Shown here in pieces: positions 1 through 10,792 of a stretch of DNA of 64,000 nt. The notes beneath the pieces were generated by a model. The model had not been told where the DNA came from. It was given only the letters and a program-made list of their open reading frames with translations, and did not search any database. The stretch comes from Cryptomeria japonica. Lineage: Eukaryota > Streptophyta > Pinopsida > Cupressales > Cupressaceae. The stretch is from assembly GCF_030272615.1 (NCBI RefSeq), contig NC_081411.1, positions 153,875,971-153,939,970 of the forward strand. Direction: 5' to 3'. Each line of letters starts with the position of its first letter. Position 1 is the first letter of the stretch. The position numbers and the translations under genes are program-made.

Positions 1-1658
1 GATAGAATACCAAGAGATACTAGTTGTATCTTCCAAGATTCCACTTGGAGAATCTCAAATGTCACTCACTTGTCCACTTCCCATGTCATTAATTATCTCA
101 TTCTAGGCATCTACATGTGGGACTAATAATAGTAAATAGTTGCCTTCACAACACACCTTTACTACTACTAGTGGAACTCATCACCCCTTATAAATATATT
201 ATAAACAATAGTGAGAATAAACATTAAAAAAATATTTTCCCGATACATCCTGAGTGTCTTAGGACACTTTACAAAAATGTTGGAACCATGTGATAGGATA
301 TACAAGGTAGATGACACCTTAATCCTAACATTTTTCACTTGGCATCATAAATTATAAATACACCCATGGGAACCACAAATAAGGGGAAAATATCCTTTAT
401 CCATCCATGTACCATCTAAATCTTCAACATGCTTTCATTCTCCAACAAAACACATGCAAAAGCAACCATGATAACCACCATCAAGCAAAAAATTCCTCAC
501 TTCCTCTAGCATGCCACATATGGAAGAAAAAGGAACATATCAAGATGAGTCATATCAATTGTCATTGAAACCTACACCAATCTTTACGTGAACACTAGCA
601 TCATATTCAAATGATAACAAAGGCTTTTAGTCACTGCCTTACTCATTATACCCAAAATACCAACCACAATAAATTGATATTCATCCAAGCTAGCCATACC
701 TCAAACTTGAGTATACCATCATAGATAGAAACTTCATACCATCAATCAAGTTTGTGTATGTCAATACAACATACCAATGCACAAATGACCAAAATGAGAC
801 CAACTAACAAAGTCTACATTAACATTGAAACAATCTTATGGACATCGATAGTCCACACCTGAGTTGTCGCAATGCAATCAATAGGATGTAGACACCTACA
901 AACGACGTAACTCATAGATCCTAATCCAATGAAACATGTGTTGGTTAACAGATTTTGTTCTCTTCAAAATATGACAATATGACTCCTAGCCCCGGACAAG
1001 GGAACAGACTATTAACAACTGTTGGAGAAGTTGCATTTGCTTTGCAACTTTCCTCTGAATTTTAGAGGTATAGCTCCCTCTTATGATGTGAATTTGGTTT
1101 TTTTCGGGTGTTCTTTTAACCAAAAAAAAAGAAAGGCAAAAGTAACTAATAGTAGAGAAAATGAAAGAATCTTTCTAATCAACCATCAATTAACCACTAT
1201 CATTTAGTACTCATGCAAAGATGAATATCATACAATAGTGAACATTAGAGGGAAACAAGCCTTAAATTATTCATTGTATGAAAACTTGAACAAAATGCAT
1301 TCACATAAGAAAAATACGAAACTCATCTACTGTGGTACAAAGTCTAGTCATATAAATAAACTGTTCAAAGTTTCAATAAAACAAATTTCAATCCATTTCC
1401 ATATTCTACTTGTCTTTCAGAAAACAACACAAAGCCTGTCTTTCCAAAAACAATTCCCCCTGTGCTCATCTATTTTCTATCTTTTTATATCTAAAATTCC
1501 CTTTTTCCGTTTTCAAGAGACAGTTCCTTCCAGAGTAACGGTCTTGAAAATGATTGTTTAAACATGATTTTAGATAAAACAAAAATTACTAGAAGGTCCC
1601 ATCATTAGCACTAAATCTCGCATTATAAATAGCTACCATACTTCTTCTTCATCAGGCA
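1..1658. other. No gene recognised
   Basis: AT-rich sequence. Short open frames near 1022-1207 and 1238-1561 show no family motif, no coding-like composition and no partner on either strand. I see no terminal repeats or tandem structure. Confidence 0.5.
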
Positions 1659-1659
1659 C

Positions 1660-1873
1660 TAAGTTTCGTCCAGCGATTTGGTTGTCGATCATCTCTGCCT
1701 TCATCTCCTCTTTCATAAGCACCTAGAGAACTACTGAAAAATCATCCTCATCTTCTATGAGCTCCCAAGCAAGATCAATCAAGTCAGAGAGAATGTCGTC
1801 CTACATATGCTCAACATCTGGTTGTATCATAGGGCCCTTTCCTTTAAGCACCATCTTCTTAATTGTGTGAAAA
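1660..1873 (-). pseudogene. Unidentified gene remnant, downstream part
   Basis: Read on the minus strand, this stretch gives an acidic, helix-like peptide (including DLIDLAWELIEDEDDF and MKEEMKAEMIDNQIAG) interrupted by two TAG stops. It abuts the CTTAG target site of element A exactly. The other side of that site (9270 onward) also reads as protein-like sequence on the same strand, so the two were probably contiguous before the insertion. I do not recognise the family. An intron may lie at the junction, because the two frames do not join simply. Confidence 0.4.
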
Positions 1874-1878
1874 CTTAG
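1874..1878. repeat. Target-site duplication CTTAG, left copy
   Basis: CTTAG lies immediately before the TG of the left LTR. The identical pentamer at 9269-9273 lies immediately after the CA of the right LTR. Five-base duplications are made by LTR-retrotransposon integrases. Confidence 0.9.
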
Positions 1879-2222
1879 TGTTTAGTCCTTACGGCAAGGT
1901 TGGTAAACTCACGGATAAACAGAGATATTCCACACGTACCAACAATTCATATCACAATAGCATTAACATATATTAAAGCATAAATAACAATTACAGAACA
2001 ACTATGGCAAAATAATAATATCTTTATTGGATTCTCAAACATGCCAATACAATCCTAATCTGCCAAGGTTCCAACCATACCATATATAGACTCGACGGTT
2101 GGCCAAGTTGCAAACCATCACTAAATACCAACTACCCCATGGGAACCTCTCGGCAACTCATACATAACAAAACATAACATCCAAACCAACTATAAACTAA
2201 CATGTGGTATTGACCCCTAACA
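1879..2222 (-). repeat. Element A 3' LTR
   Basis: A 344-bp LTR with TG/CA ends that matches 8925-9268 along its whole length. In the minus-strand orientation of the element this is the downstream LTR. It is preceded by a purine tract on the minus strand. Confidence 0.9.
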
Positions 2223-2243
2223 TCAGCCCCCCAAAAAAAGTAG
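2223..2243 (-). other. Polypurine tract of element A
   Basis: On the minus strand a T run followed by GGGGGG and CTGA ends at the LTR boundary. It is the usual plus-strand priming position next to a 3' LTR. The T-rich half is atypical. Confidence 0.55.
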
Positions 2244-2294
2244 TCGTCTTCTAGATGACTAAGACAATAGGAGCTGGAATAACAAAACAAAAGA

Positions 2295-4965
2295 CTAAGA
2301 CTGAGGAGGGGGAGGAGGCATCTCTGTCGTGGTTGAAGAAGAAGGTTGTCGCCCTATGTGGAGTCTGAGGTTCTTCTCCGCAATCACTTGGCGCTCCTGT
2401 GCCTTCTTGACCATGTGTGCAGCCTCCAATAGTTTTTTGTCCTTCTGCTCCATCTGCAAAGTAAGGTCAGCCACCTGTGCTACCAGCGCATGTTCCTCCC
2501 TCTCCCACATGCTACAACAGGCCTCATAAGTGGTCACCTTTGTCTCTAACTCAATCATCAGGTTCTTCTCTACTATGGCTAACTTTGCATGCTTCTCCCC
2601 TTCCTACATGCAGCCACTGGGTCTATTGCTCTATCTGACTGTGTCGCATCTATAGGTAGACATTCCGAAACAATCCCTCCATACTACGCAAGGTGGCTCC
2701 CAAGGTTCCCACTCCCTCCACCAGTTACATGTGTGTCCACTCCTGTAAAATCTCTGGTGTACTACTATCTGGCCACTCTTGCTGCTCAAAAGTGGCGTGC
2801 AAACTCCTCCGCACATCTGGAAGGCATGAAGTGGAACAAATTCTCGGTGTCAACTGAGTTGCTGGCATCCATCCATCTAGTCAACTATTTCATTACTCGT
2901 GCTATATCTGAGATCCCATGTAGCTCCCCAAGGAATTGCTGGAGCGAGCCTGCTGGATCGCTAGGGTCTGGCGGGGTGAGGTGAAGACCTGTCGGTGGTC
3001 CTTCGGACCCGCTCTCCTCAACATCAATGATCTTCAGGCCATGTCAACCACCTCTAGTTGCTCTGTGTTGCTCCTTTGCAGACATCATCTCATCCTGATC
3101 TGTGATAAGAGTGGACATATGTTATGTCTAGCTCTATCCAACTGCCATGGCGTGTAGTTAGGGCAAAATGGGAAGGTGAGGTGTGAGTGCAAACTATCCC
3201 AGCCAACTGTCCAGAGATGCATCTATATCCTTGTCAGCCAGTGTGTCCAGTATCGCTAACTCCTCCAGACCATCTCCTCCTTCCATCGGTACATCCTTAG
3301 ACTCATTTCCCCCTGCTGGTACCGTACTGCCCTCAACTGCTACAGTCCCCTTCGTACTAGTACATGTTGTACCAGTACCTATCTCTTGTATGACTACTTC
3401 CTGCATGGCTATCTTCACAGTTTCCTCTGGTACAGATGCCTCTTGTACTACTACCTCCGGACTATGTTGTACGGCCTCCTCTTCCATCGTACGGTCCATC
3501 ATTCCTACGCCACCTAGGTCACTACTCGTATGGTTTGTTGGCCTACTGGTACACTCTGCTGCTAGTACGGCTTGTGATTTGATTATGGCCAGGCTGATCT
3601 ACGACAGCGACACTCATCGTTGTGTTGGCGGTTCCCCTTCATCAACTCTCCTAAATAGCACTCCTACTGATCTTACCTCACTTACCGGGTTGGCCACTGT
3701 GAATGCTTCCTACGGTACCAAGTGTGTTGAAGGAGGTAATTTGGGGGGTGCAAATTTCACCTGTGTTCTTTTCCACTATTCTCACAGTCCTCCATGCTAC
3801 TCTTCCTCCTCCTCCCCTTCCTATTGTTGTGATTCTGCTTCCTCTTCTTCTTCTCCAACCGTGTGTGGTGCCATTTGAAATCCTTCATCTCCACTCTCCT
3901 GCTCCTCAATTTCTTCGACCTCTTCATCGAAATATTTCATGCTGCTATCCTCTTCAACCTCGAGTGCTACGTCCAACTTCCTCCTCCTCTTTGTTGGTTG
4001 TATGGTATCACCAAGTGTGTCCAGGTGGACATAATAGTACATGGATGGTTTGTTGGGTTCTACCCTATCGCGTGGTTCAAAAGTACCCCACATCTCTAGA
4101 GGTACATGTAAACATACTGCATCGAGGAATAGACTAATGGTGTGGTGGCACATATAAAATGTTTTGTGCTTCAGTTTGAGGAAATCATGAATCCTCTCAG
4201 CTAAAAGTTGTCCCCAGTTATAAACTTTGCCACACTTGATGCCATTCATCAACCCTATCATCTAGATGGCTATATCGGATGCAAGGCTAGCCCCTATGAG
4301 TCAAATTTTCACCAAGTCCATCAGCATCCTCCATTCTCCTAGTGCAATAAAAGTATGCTTCAATCCCCTACTGTTAGACTAGGCACGCTCTTCCATTGTT
4401 CTTCTATCAAGTCATCTTTGCACACCAAGTCCAGTAGCCACTTCTTTTTCTCTTTGGTGAGCTTCTTGACCGGTTTTGTTGTAGATGCTCCCTTCTCGGG
4501 TATACCAAATACCCTCCCGAAGTCTTCAGCCCTGAAGGAAACCCGTACTGTGTAGCCCTAGAATTGAATGATGGAGGCCCTTTCCTAGCGGTTGTATCCA
4601 GACACCATGGTCCACAACACTAGTTCAAAATCCTTGATATTGAATTTGGGCATCTGAATGGCAAATTCCACCTGTTCTTTTCTGAGAGAATATTTTATCA
4701 CATGGTCAGGAGGGATTTCCTCCCACCAAGCATGACATTCACTGCCGGTCACACTCTCGAAGGCCACATTTTGTGCAGTAACTCCTTCCGAGTCCTTTTG
4801 TACCTTTGGTCTGATTTTCACGTTCTTACTACTATTGGTTGGGTCTGTAGCAGTCATGATTGTGTTGTAATTGCTTTGCCTTGTGGCTATTTTCCTATCT
4901 TTGTCAAGTCCTTGACCATTATTATAACAGTCCAAAAGTTTGACACACCAGTTGGTATGAACCAT
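2295..4965 (-). pseudogene. Element A second ORF, decayed
   Basis: Three minus-strand open segments (4585-4965, 3821-4261, 2295-2558), and translatable stretches between them, form one broken protein downstream of the protease. The middle segment reads like a folded domain (start MIGLMNGIKCGKVYNWGQLL) followed by an acidic, basic-patched tail with KRRRK and Glu runs. The last segment is a coiled coil rich in Glu, Lys and Leu that ends in a Pro run. It has no enzyme motif. The spacing of hydrophobic positions resembles the second ORF of element B, and extra ORFs of this kind are known from plant LTR elements. Function unknown. Confidence 0.5.
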
Positions 4966-4985
4966 TGTACCATTTCCTTCTTCTA

Positions 4986-5760
4986 ACTGTACGACTTCTC
5001 CAACTCACGCAAACTCAGCCCACAATTTTGTATGAATGGCATGAATTTTTGTACTAATACCTTCAAATCTTCGATGCAACTCTTCTTTGCATGTACAGAC
5101 ATCGTATGGTCTACAAATATTTTGCCTCGTGCACTGCACAACATACAGTAATTTTGTATGCATCTCTATTGCTACTTGTCATACATCATACGGTATGTCT
5201 CCTTGGTCTAGTCGTACACCGTACAAATTCACAACCCTTTATTCATGGTGTTCCTTGTCGTACAGATTCACCCTATGTGCCTCACCTCCTCTGTCTGTAT
5301 GTGCAAACTGTACATTGTACGGATTGAATGTTTGTTGTACCTTCCTACCCTCGTTCGTATGGATTGCCTTGTTGTACCTTGCTTGCTCTTTCTTCCCTTT
5401 TCATATGGACAATCCATGCTATGTACGAATTCACTTGATTTCTTTGTGTCGACCATATGGGTAATTCGTACATTGTACGATGTCTCTCTAGGAAAAGATG
5501 TCCTTGTATTCTTGGAATATCTTGAAGGTCACCACCTTCAATATGGGGTCCCAATCATCCCATACGAGTATCACCTACGGGTCCTCGTCCTTGCCTAGAT
5601 TGACTTTTTTCACATCCCTTTCCTCGTACTTGATAGGTTTGTCTTGTTCAAACCAGTGGGTTGGTGTTTCCTCCACTCATACCATCCCTTCCTGGTACCT
5701 ACCGTACTCTGAGGGAAATGACTGCTCTTTCGTATTGCCACTTAATTCCCCAATCTCACA
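4986..5760. other. Element A interior without readable gene
   Basis: This lies between the protease and the second ORF. The minus strand has many stops. The sequence is unusually rich in GTAC-containing words such as TGTACGAATTC-like repeats every 50-60 bases, suggesting a degenerate short tandem repeat. No reverse-transcriptase motif is seen. Confidence 0.4.
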
Positions 5761-5763
5761 TAT

Positions 5764-6309
5764 TTACAGAATGTGGCACTCCGGGTGGAAGACCTCGTAG
5801 TCCTCCATCTGCCAATGGAAGAGTCTGGCCAATGAACTAGTTCCATCTTCAGAGCATCCGTCCAATTCCAACACTCCTTCCTCATTGGGTTCCCTCCCTC
5901 CTCTGTCTCCTTCGGAACCCCACTCCCATCTGTTTGAGTCCTCCGAGTCAAAGTCAGACAACCCAAGCTCTTCACTGACGACTTGGTTTCTCAGGTCAAT
6001 CACATACTTATGACCTTCACTCTTGATTGAGAGTGTACTCTTCTTCCAATTATGATTGGCTCTATCCATGATCAGCCATCCCCTTCTGAGGAGAGCGTTG
6101 TACGTTTTTCTCTCTAGTAGAATGACTACAAAGTCTAGAAGGAATCGTTGTGTCCCGATCACCACCTTTTGTGCCATGAGAGTCCCGATGGGTTTGATAC
6201 CATGTTGATCCGCACTGACGAAGTGGAATGTTGGTGGCCAGAGTGTAGGCTTGCCAAGACCTCTCCAAGTTTCTTCCGGTAGCACGTTGACTCCAGACCC
6301 GCCATCCAC
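5764..6309 (-). pseudogene. Element A aspartic protease (retropepsin-like)
   Basis: The 181-residue minus-strand frame opens within the catalytic loop: the sequence reads VDGGSGVNVLPE, the D-G-G/S form of the retroviral-type aspartic protease site. Hydrophobic strands follow (RFLLDFVVILL, then YNALLRRGWL, corresponding to the usual I-L-G-R-x-W-L segment). The C-terminal third is acidic linker. The enzyme would cleave the Gag polyprotein as a homodimer. The reading frame is closed by a stop upstream of the catalytic loop, so it is treated as broken. The downstream polymerase is absent. Confidence 0.75.
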
Positions 6310-6799
6310 AATGGTGTTTGTGATCTTCTACCCCATTATCTCCATCTCTACCATGGTAGGTTTCCGTCCAATGCTTACGGTGAGCAGCATAGGATCTATG
6401 GCATCTGTATCAGGTTCCGTCACCAGAGCCATACTAGATGGTCTTGTTGTCATTCAGTGTTCCTAGTTGGCAGTGGTGTCTCTGACTGCATTTGTCAAGG
6501 CCATCCTCAACTGCGACATGGTCTGTAGGAGTTCGGATACCCATATGGGTATAGTAGTCTGTAACATCTGCTTAATTGTTGGTTTTTCTGGTCCCGATCG
6601 AAGTGGGGTACTGGCAGTTGGATGTGAGGCCCTTAGTTCTTCTACCATTGCACGTTCAATGTCTACCCTAGCTTCCTAGAGTCTTTCCTTCTTTGTGAGA
6701 GGGTCAAGATACGTGGCTTTCTTGTTTTGCAATCTTGTGATTTCCAGTACACCTTCCTCTGGTTCTTTTACGTCCAGCATATTCACCCCTTTTTTCTTT

Positions 6800-8864
6800 G
6801 GACATTTTGTGTCCTCATGATTCCCGGACCGCACCATTTGCACAACAAACTCCCCACATTATCTCTATTTTGACATTCCCAAGCAAATTGACCCCATTCG
6901 TTGCATTTCCAGCATTGGATCATGGGTCGTCCTTTTGTGTCATACTAAATTCTACTCCTCGACGTGTTATTGTTGGACATATTGTTACCCCGCTGGTTGT
7001 TTTGGTACCCTCCAGGAGAGGCGTCTGAGTTTGTTTCTGGCTTCGGAGGTGTCACTGGTGGTGTGACTTGGTCGGGTTGGGTGTAGAGCACTTGGGTGCT
7101 CTGTGCTTTCAATTCATAAAGGCATTCCTTAATGGAATATCCCATTACTTGGTAGATGTCACAGAAGGCTTTTCAAGGGCAACTCCCCTTAGTGTGCCCC
7201 TCTGTCTTACAATCGGTGCACCATAGTTCCTTCCCTTCCTTGCCATTTTCTTTGTCGGCCTTTAGTTCTTTCATCATCCTCATCATATCCCTTCAGATTT
7301 TTTGTATTGTCTTGGATTCCTCGTCGCTGTCTTCATCTGTACTATCCCCATCACTCACCCGACGCTTCCCTCGAGATGTCTTATTTTCACTCTCAATATA
7401 CATTGTGTGGTTGTATGCTTCATCATACGAGGGCAGAGGGACCACCTTCATCTTTCGTCTGAGGGACGGTACCAGTCCTTCAACAAACCATCTCTTCTTC
7501 AGGCCATCAGTCGATTGGTTCTCCATTTTGTTGAGCAGTTCCCTCAGCCTTCTGTTATAGGCCCGCACACTTTCACTTTTTCCCTACTTGTTGTAAATCT
7601 CCGCCATGATTTCATTGTCATCCCGTAGGAGTTTAAACTCCTCTTGGAAATCCTTCTTCAGGTTGTTCCATGATGTTTTATACTAGGCATCCAAGTCCGT
7701 ATACTAGTCAATTGCTATTCCTCGTAGGGTGGCCGAAAATGCCTTCAACCAGTAATCCTGGTTGTCTTGGCCATTTGCCTCCCAAATGGTCATGCATGTC
7801 TTACAATATCGTACGAGATCCTCCGACCCATCACTCATGAATTTTGGAAGCTTTTGTTTCTCTAGAGTGTGTGCCATTGTTTTCGTCTGGAGGGTTTTAT
7901 GTAGCGCTTGAAAGTTATTATATGTCTGAAAGATATTATGTGTCTGGAAGGTACCTTACACGTTTGACTCGGTTGGACCCTTGTCCATGGGGCTTTGGTC
8001 ACCCTCGCTCCTATAGTCCCTCCTTCCCAAGGTTTTTGGGTCTGACCCTCCTATTTTGGTTTCCTCCATCAAGGACAAATACCTGATGCGGGATAATGTC
8101 GTTTCAAAATAATTGGTGGTCTCTTCATGCAGATCTTGTACCGCCTCCTCTCCTTGTTCAAAATACTCTGATAGACTTCTCTGTGACTCAGCTTTGGAGT
8201 CTTCTTCACTTGACGTCGAATGTGGGGCCTGGTCGACGAGATCTTCCTCTGCTACGTCTGGAAGTGGCAGGTTCCTGGTGACCTCCTCCAACTCCTTCCA
8301 CGTACATGGTCTTTGTCTCTCTCAACTACGACTTTGACTATGTTCCTTAGGGCTCCTTGAGTCAACAACTTCCCTTAGCCTTCATCTTCGCTCATCCTGT
8401 TCTTTTATGTGGATGGATCTTTGTACGGTTCCCTCGTCTACTCCCTCAGTGGTAGTTGTACGTCTGTCTTTGTTTTAAGTGTCGAGGGTACGACATCAGC
8501 TTGTATCCCTTTCCTCTTCCTCCCTACGGTTCTGTTCTTCGTACCTTTGGAGTACTTGTTGCCGATAGAGTTCCATTGCAGTTTCCTCTCTTTGGTCTTG
8601 GAGTGCAATCAGATTTCTAGTGAGCAACCTTGGAATACTGCTAAGCAAATCAAAGACGGGAGTGTTGACGATGAGTTCACCATGTACCGTGCCTTCAGAG
8701 ATGGCTCTCTCCTGAGCCTTCCTCTGCACATACTGCGTGACTGACACGTCACACAACTCTACCAAGTATGTCGTCAACTGATCCTCTCGTGCCTCTTCTG
8801 CCATACTTTCTTTGTGTGTATCATTGTCTACGATAGTTAATTGCTGGTTTAATGGCCAACCCAT
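6800..8864 (-). pseudogene. Element A gag, decayed
   Basis: Minus-strand segments at 8496-8864 (Gln/Glu-rich helical N-terminus), 7956-8291, about 7570-7830 and 7293-7568 together cover a plant retrotransposon Gag. The 7293-7830 part is the capsid-like domain (YWLKAFSATLRGIAIDW, then KKRWFVEGLVPSLRRKM). A zinc knuckle reads C-W-K-C-x4-Q-x4-C near 6870-6925, with the usual His replaced by Gln. A second, near 6800-6860, is split by a one-base frameshift. Several stops are TAG where Trp is expected. Gag would package element RNA into particles, but this copy cannot make an intact protein. Confidence 0.75.
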
Positions 8865-8903
8865 TAATTCCTTCCGCCTATAGCCATAATTATCTCCAGG
8901 TTT

Positions 8904-8921
8904 GTACAGGAAATGATGCCA
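8904..8921 (-). promoter_or_regulatory. Primer-binding site of element A
   Basis: On the minus strand, TGGCATCATTTCC begins three bases after the CA of the upstream LTR. The TGG start and position fit a tRNA primer site. It looks like a mutated form of the TGGCGCCGTTGCC-type site common in plant Ty3 elements, but the tRNA cannot be fixed by eye. Confidence 0.5.
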
Positions 8922-8924
8922 AAA

Positions 8925-9268
8925 TGTTTAGTCCTTACGGTGAGGTTGGTAAACTCATAGATAAATAGAGATATTCCACACATACCAACAATTCATATCA
9001 CAATAACATTAACATATATTAAAGCATAAATAACAATTACAAAATAGCTATGGCAGAATAATAATATCTTTATTGGATTCTCAAATATGCCAGTACAATC
9101 CTAATATGTCGACGTTCCAACCATACCATATATAGAATCGATGGTTGGCCAAGTTGTCAACAGTCACTAACTACCAACTACCCCACGGGAAACTCTCGAC
9201 AACTCATACATAACAAAACATAACACCCAAACTAACTATAAACTAACATGTGGTATTGACCCCTAACA
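8925..9268 (-). repeat. Element A 5' LTR
   Basis: The upstream LTR in the element's minus orientation, 344 bp, TG/CA ends. A TATATA motif on the minus strand at 9129-9134 could serve as the promoter TATA box and has a counterpart in the other LTR. It is followed directly by the CTTAG duplication. Confidence 0.88.
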
Positions 9269-9273
9269 CTTAG
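9269..9273. repeat. Target-site duplication CTTAG, right copy
   Basis: Identical to 1874-1878, immediately outside the right LTR. Confidence 0.9.
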
Positions 9274-9990
9274 ATACCAAGGTTTCTTTCTACAATTATT
9301 TCCTCTTGGAGACACTCTTCGTGATTTTCGGCTTGCCTGGCAATCTTTCCCAATAAGATGATAACCTTTCTATATTCTGAAAAATCAGTATGTTGTTTCC
9401 ATGCAAGAGCATGCAGCCCTTGAATAATATTCCCTTGTTCACTTTCTGGCCAATTTAGGTCAGGATTAACGACCAACAACTAGTTATTATGAGGCAGAAC
9501 CATTTTGGTAAAGAAAACTCATGATGGCATGCGTTACTTGATCAGTTCCTAACCGTGGTGCATTAAATTTTCGTTGCAAAAAGGTAATAATATCAAAAAT
9601 TATAGCTCATGCTGCCACCTTTACGTGTCCTTAACCATTTAACCTTTCATTAATGATGCTACTTGCAAATCTCCTTTTGATTTGTTTCTTAAAAATTGTG
9701 TTTTGCATAGCTGCAACCCAACTTTGAAACTGACAAAAAGGAAACCGAAAGCTTCTAATACTTTGACATCAACCTTCAAGAGAGTATCAGGAAGAAACTA
9801 GAAGTGGAAGTCGCAAGGTCTATTGGCTGCCACCCAATAAACATCAGCTCTTCCTCTAGGATCGCGACATAGGGTGGAAATGGAACTTGAGAACTCTGAA
9901 ACATGATTTCGATATACTAGGGTTTTCCCAATAGGAGACGAGTGATAGAAATAAAAGGAAAACCCGCCTATTAATATAGACAAGCAATTT
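9270..9990 (-). pseudogene. Unidentified gene remnant, upstream part
   Basis: On the minus strand 9270-9479 is open for 69 residues with soluble helical character (LNWPESEQGN, HALAWKQHTDFSEYRK, IARQAENHEECLQEE). Further upstream, about 9520-9990, several more protein-like stretches occur in differing frames (LQRKFNAPRLGTDQVTHAIM, DTLLKVDVKVLEAFGFLF). The pattern suggests exons or a decayed host gene. It pairs with 1660-1873 on the other side of element A. I do not recognise the product. Confidence 0.4.
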
Positions 9991-10792
9991 TAAAAAATAG
10001 GTGGGGAGTCACAACATGCAACTTGTCATCACATTAGCAATCAATAAACCAATATATCAATTAGGATAACCAAAAATATATCTAGGAACTCCCATTGCTT
10101 GAGTAATGGAAAATATAAAAATAGATCAAAGCATACAAAATACTATCTATAGTTGAATGCATGCAAGTGTATTAAATAGAATATGCATATAAACTTATCC
10201 AATTGAAACGAATATATGCAAACCTCAAAATGATACGTTATTATGTTGATGGAGGAGATGTGGTTGTTCATTGATCCAGTAGCATGATGGTGTGATAAGA
10301 GTGGTGAAATGGACAACATACCGATGGCATATGAAGAGATAATCAAAATGAGAGAAAAGGCCTCAATTTATAGACTTTTTATGACGAAAATAAATGGACA
10401 AGACTCAATGTCAAATGGATGGTTAGGATTGAATGGGGGTGTGGGCCTAGCCTTAGCCTTGTGACAAGTGTCACAAGGAGAATTGATGTGTAAGATATAG
10501 GTGTGCTCACACATTTGTGAGCACAAACGAGGAAGCTCATTGAAGAGACATGTCTATGACATGTGTAAGAGATAGGTTGACTTGTTAATGTGACATGTGT
10601 AAAAGATAGGGGGCTTGTAAAAATGGCATGTCTATGATATGTGTAAGAGGTAGGGTGGCTATGATGTGACCTTTTATTCTCACATGTGTGAACAAGAGGA
10701 GGGTAGGGACACTTGTCACATGATGGAATGTTTAGATCTTGATCCATGTAGATGGATTCAAGGGATAAGATTAAGTGGACAAAGATTGAGGG
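9990..10792. other. Intergenic, with a degenerate short tandem repeat
   Basis: No gene recognised. From about 10480 to 10690 a unit containing ACATGTGTAAGAGATAGG recurs every 45-50 bases with substitutions. The open minus-strand frame over it is a by-product of the repeat. Confidence 0.45.

Larger units (their letters stand above)
1879..9268 (-). mobile_element. Element A: complete non-autonomous LTR retrotransposon
   Basis: The element is bounded by two 344-bp direct repeats that begin TGTTTAGTCC and end CCCCTAACA on the plus strand, flanked by a perfect CTTAG duplication. Transcription runs on the minus strand: primer-binding site at 8904-8921, gag, protease, a second ORF, then a purine tract next to the LTR at 2222. 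No reverse transcriptase, RNase H or integrase motif is visible in the 6.7-kb interior. This organisation matches the class called TR-GAG, here with a protease and an extra ORF. The coding parts are broken by stops and frameshifts. By eye the LTRs differ at about 30 of 344 positions, mostly transitions, so the insertion is not recent. Confidence 0.88.

Noticed and set aside
3183-3878. 231-residue plus-strand frame rich in Ser, Thr and Pro
   Set aside because: It is the complement of the element A second-ORF region on the minus strand and has no motif of its own.
7156-7560. 134-residue plus-strand frame, Ser/Leu rich
   Set aside because: A shadow of the gag domain on the minus strand.
10379-10747. 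122-residue minus-strand frame
   Set aside because: It follows a degenerate ~45-bp tandem repeat and has a His/Ser/Thr/Pro-rich repetitive composition.
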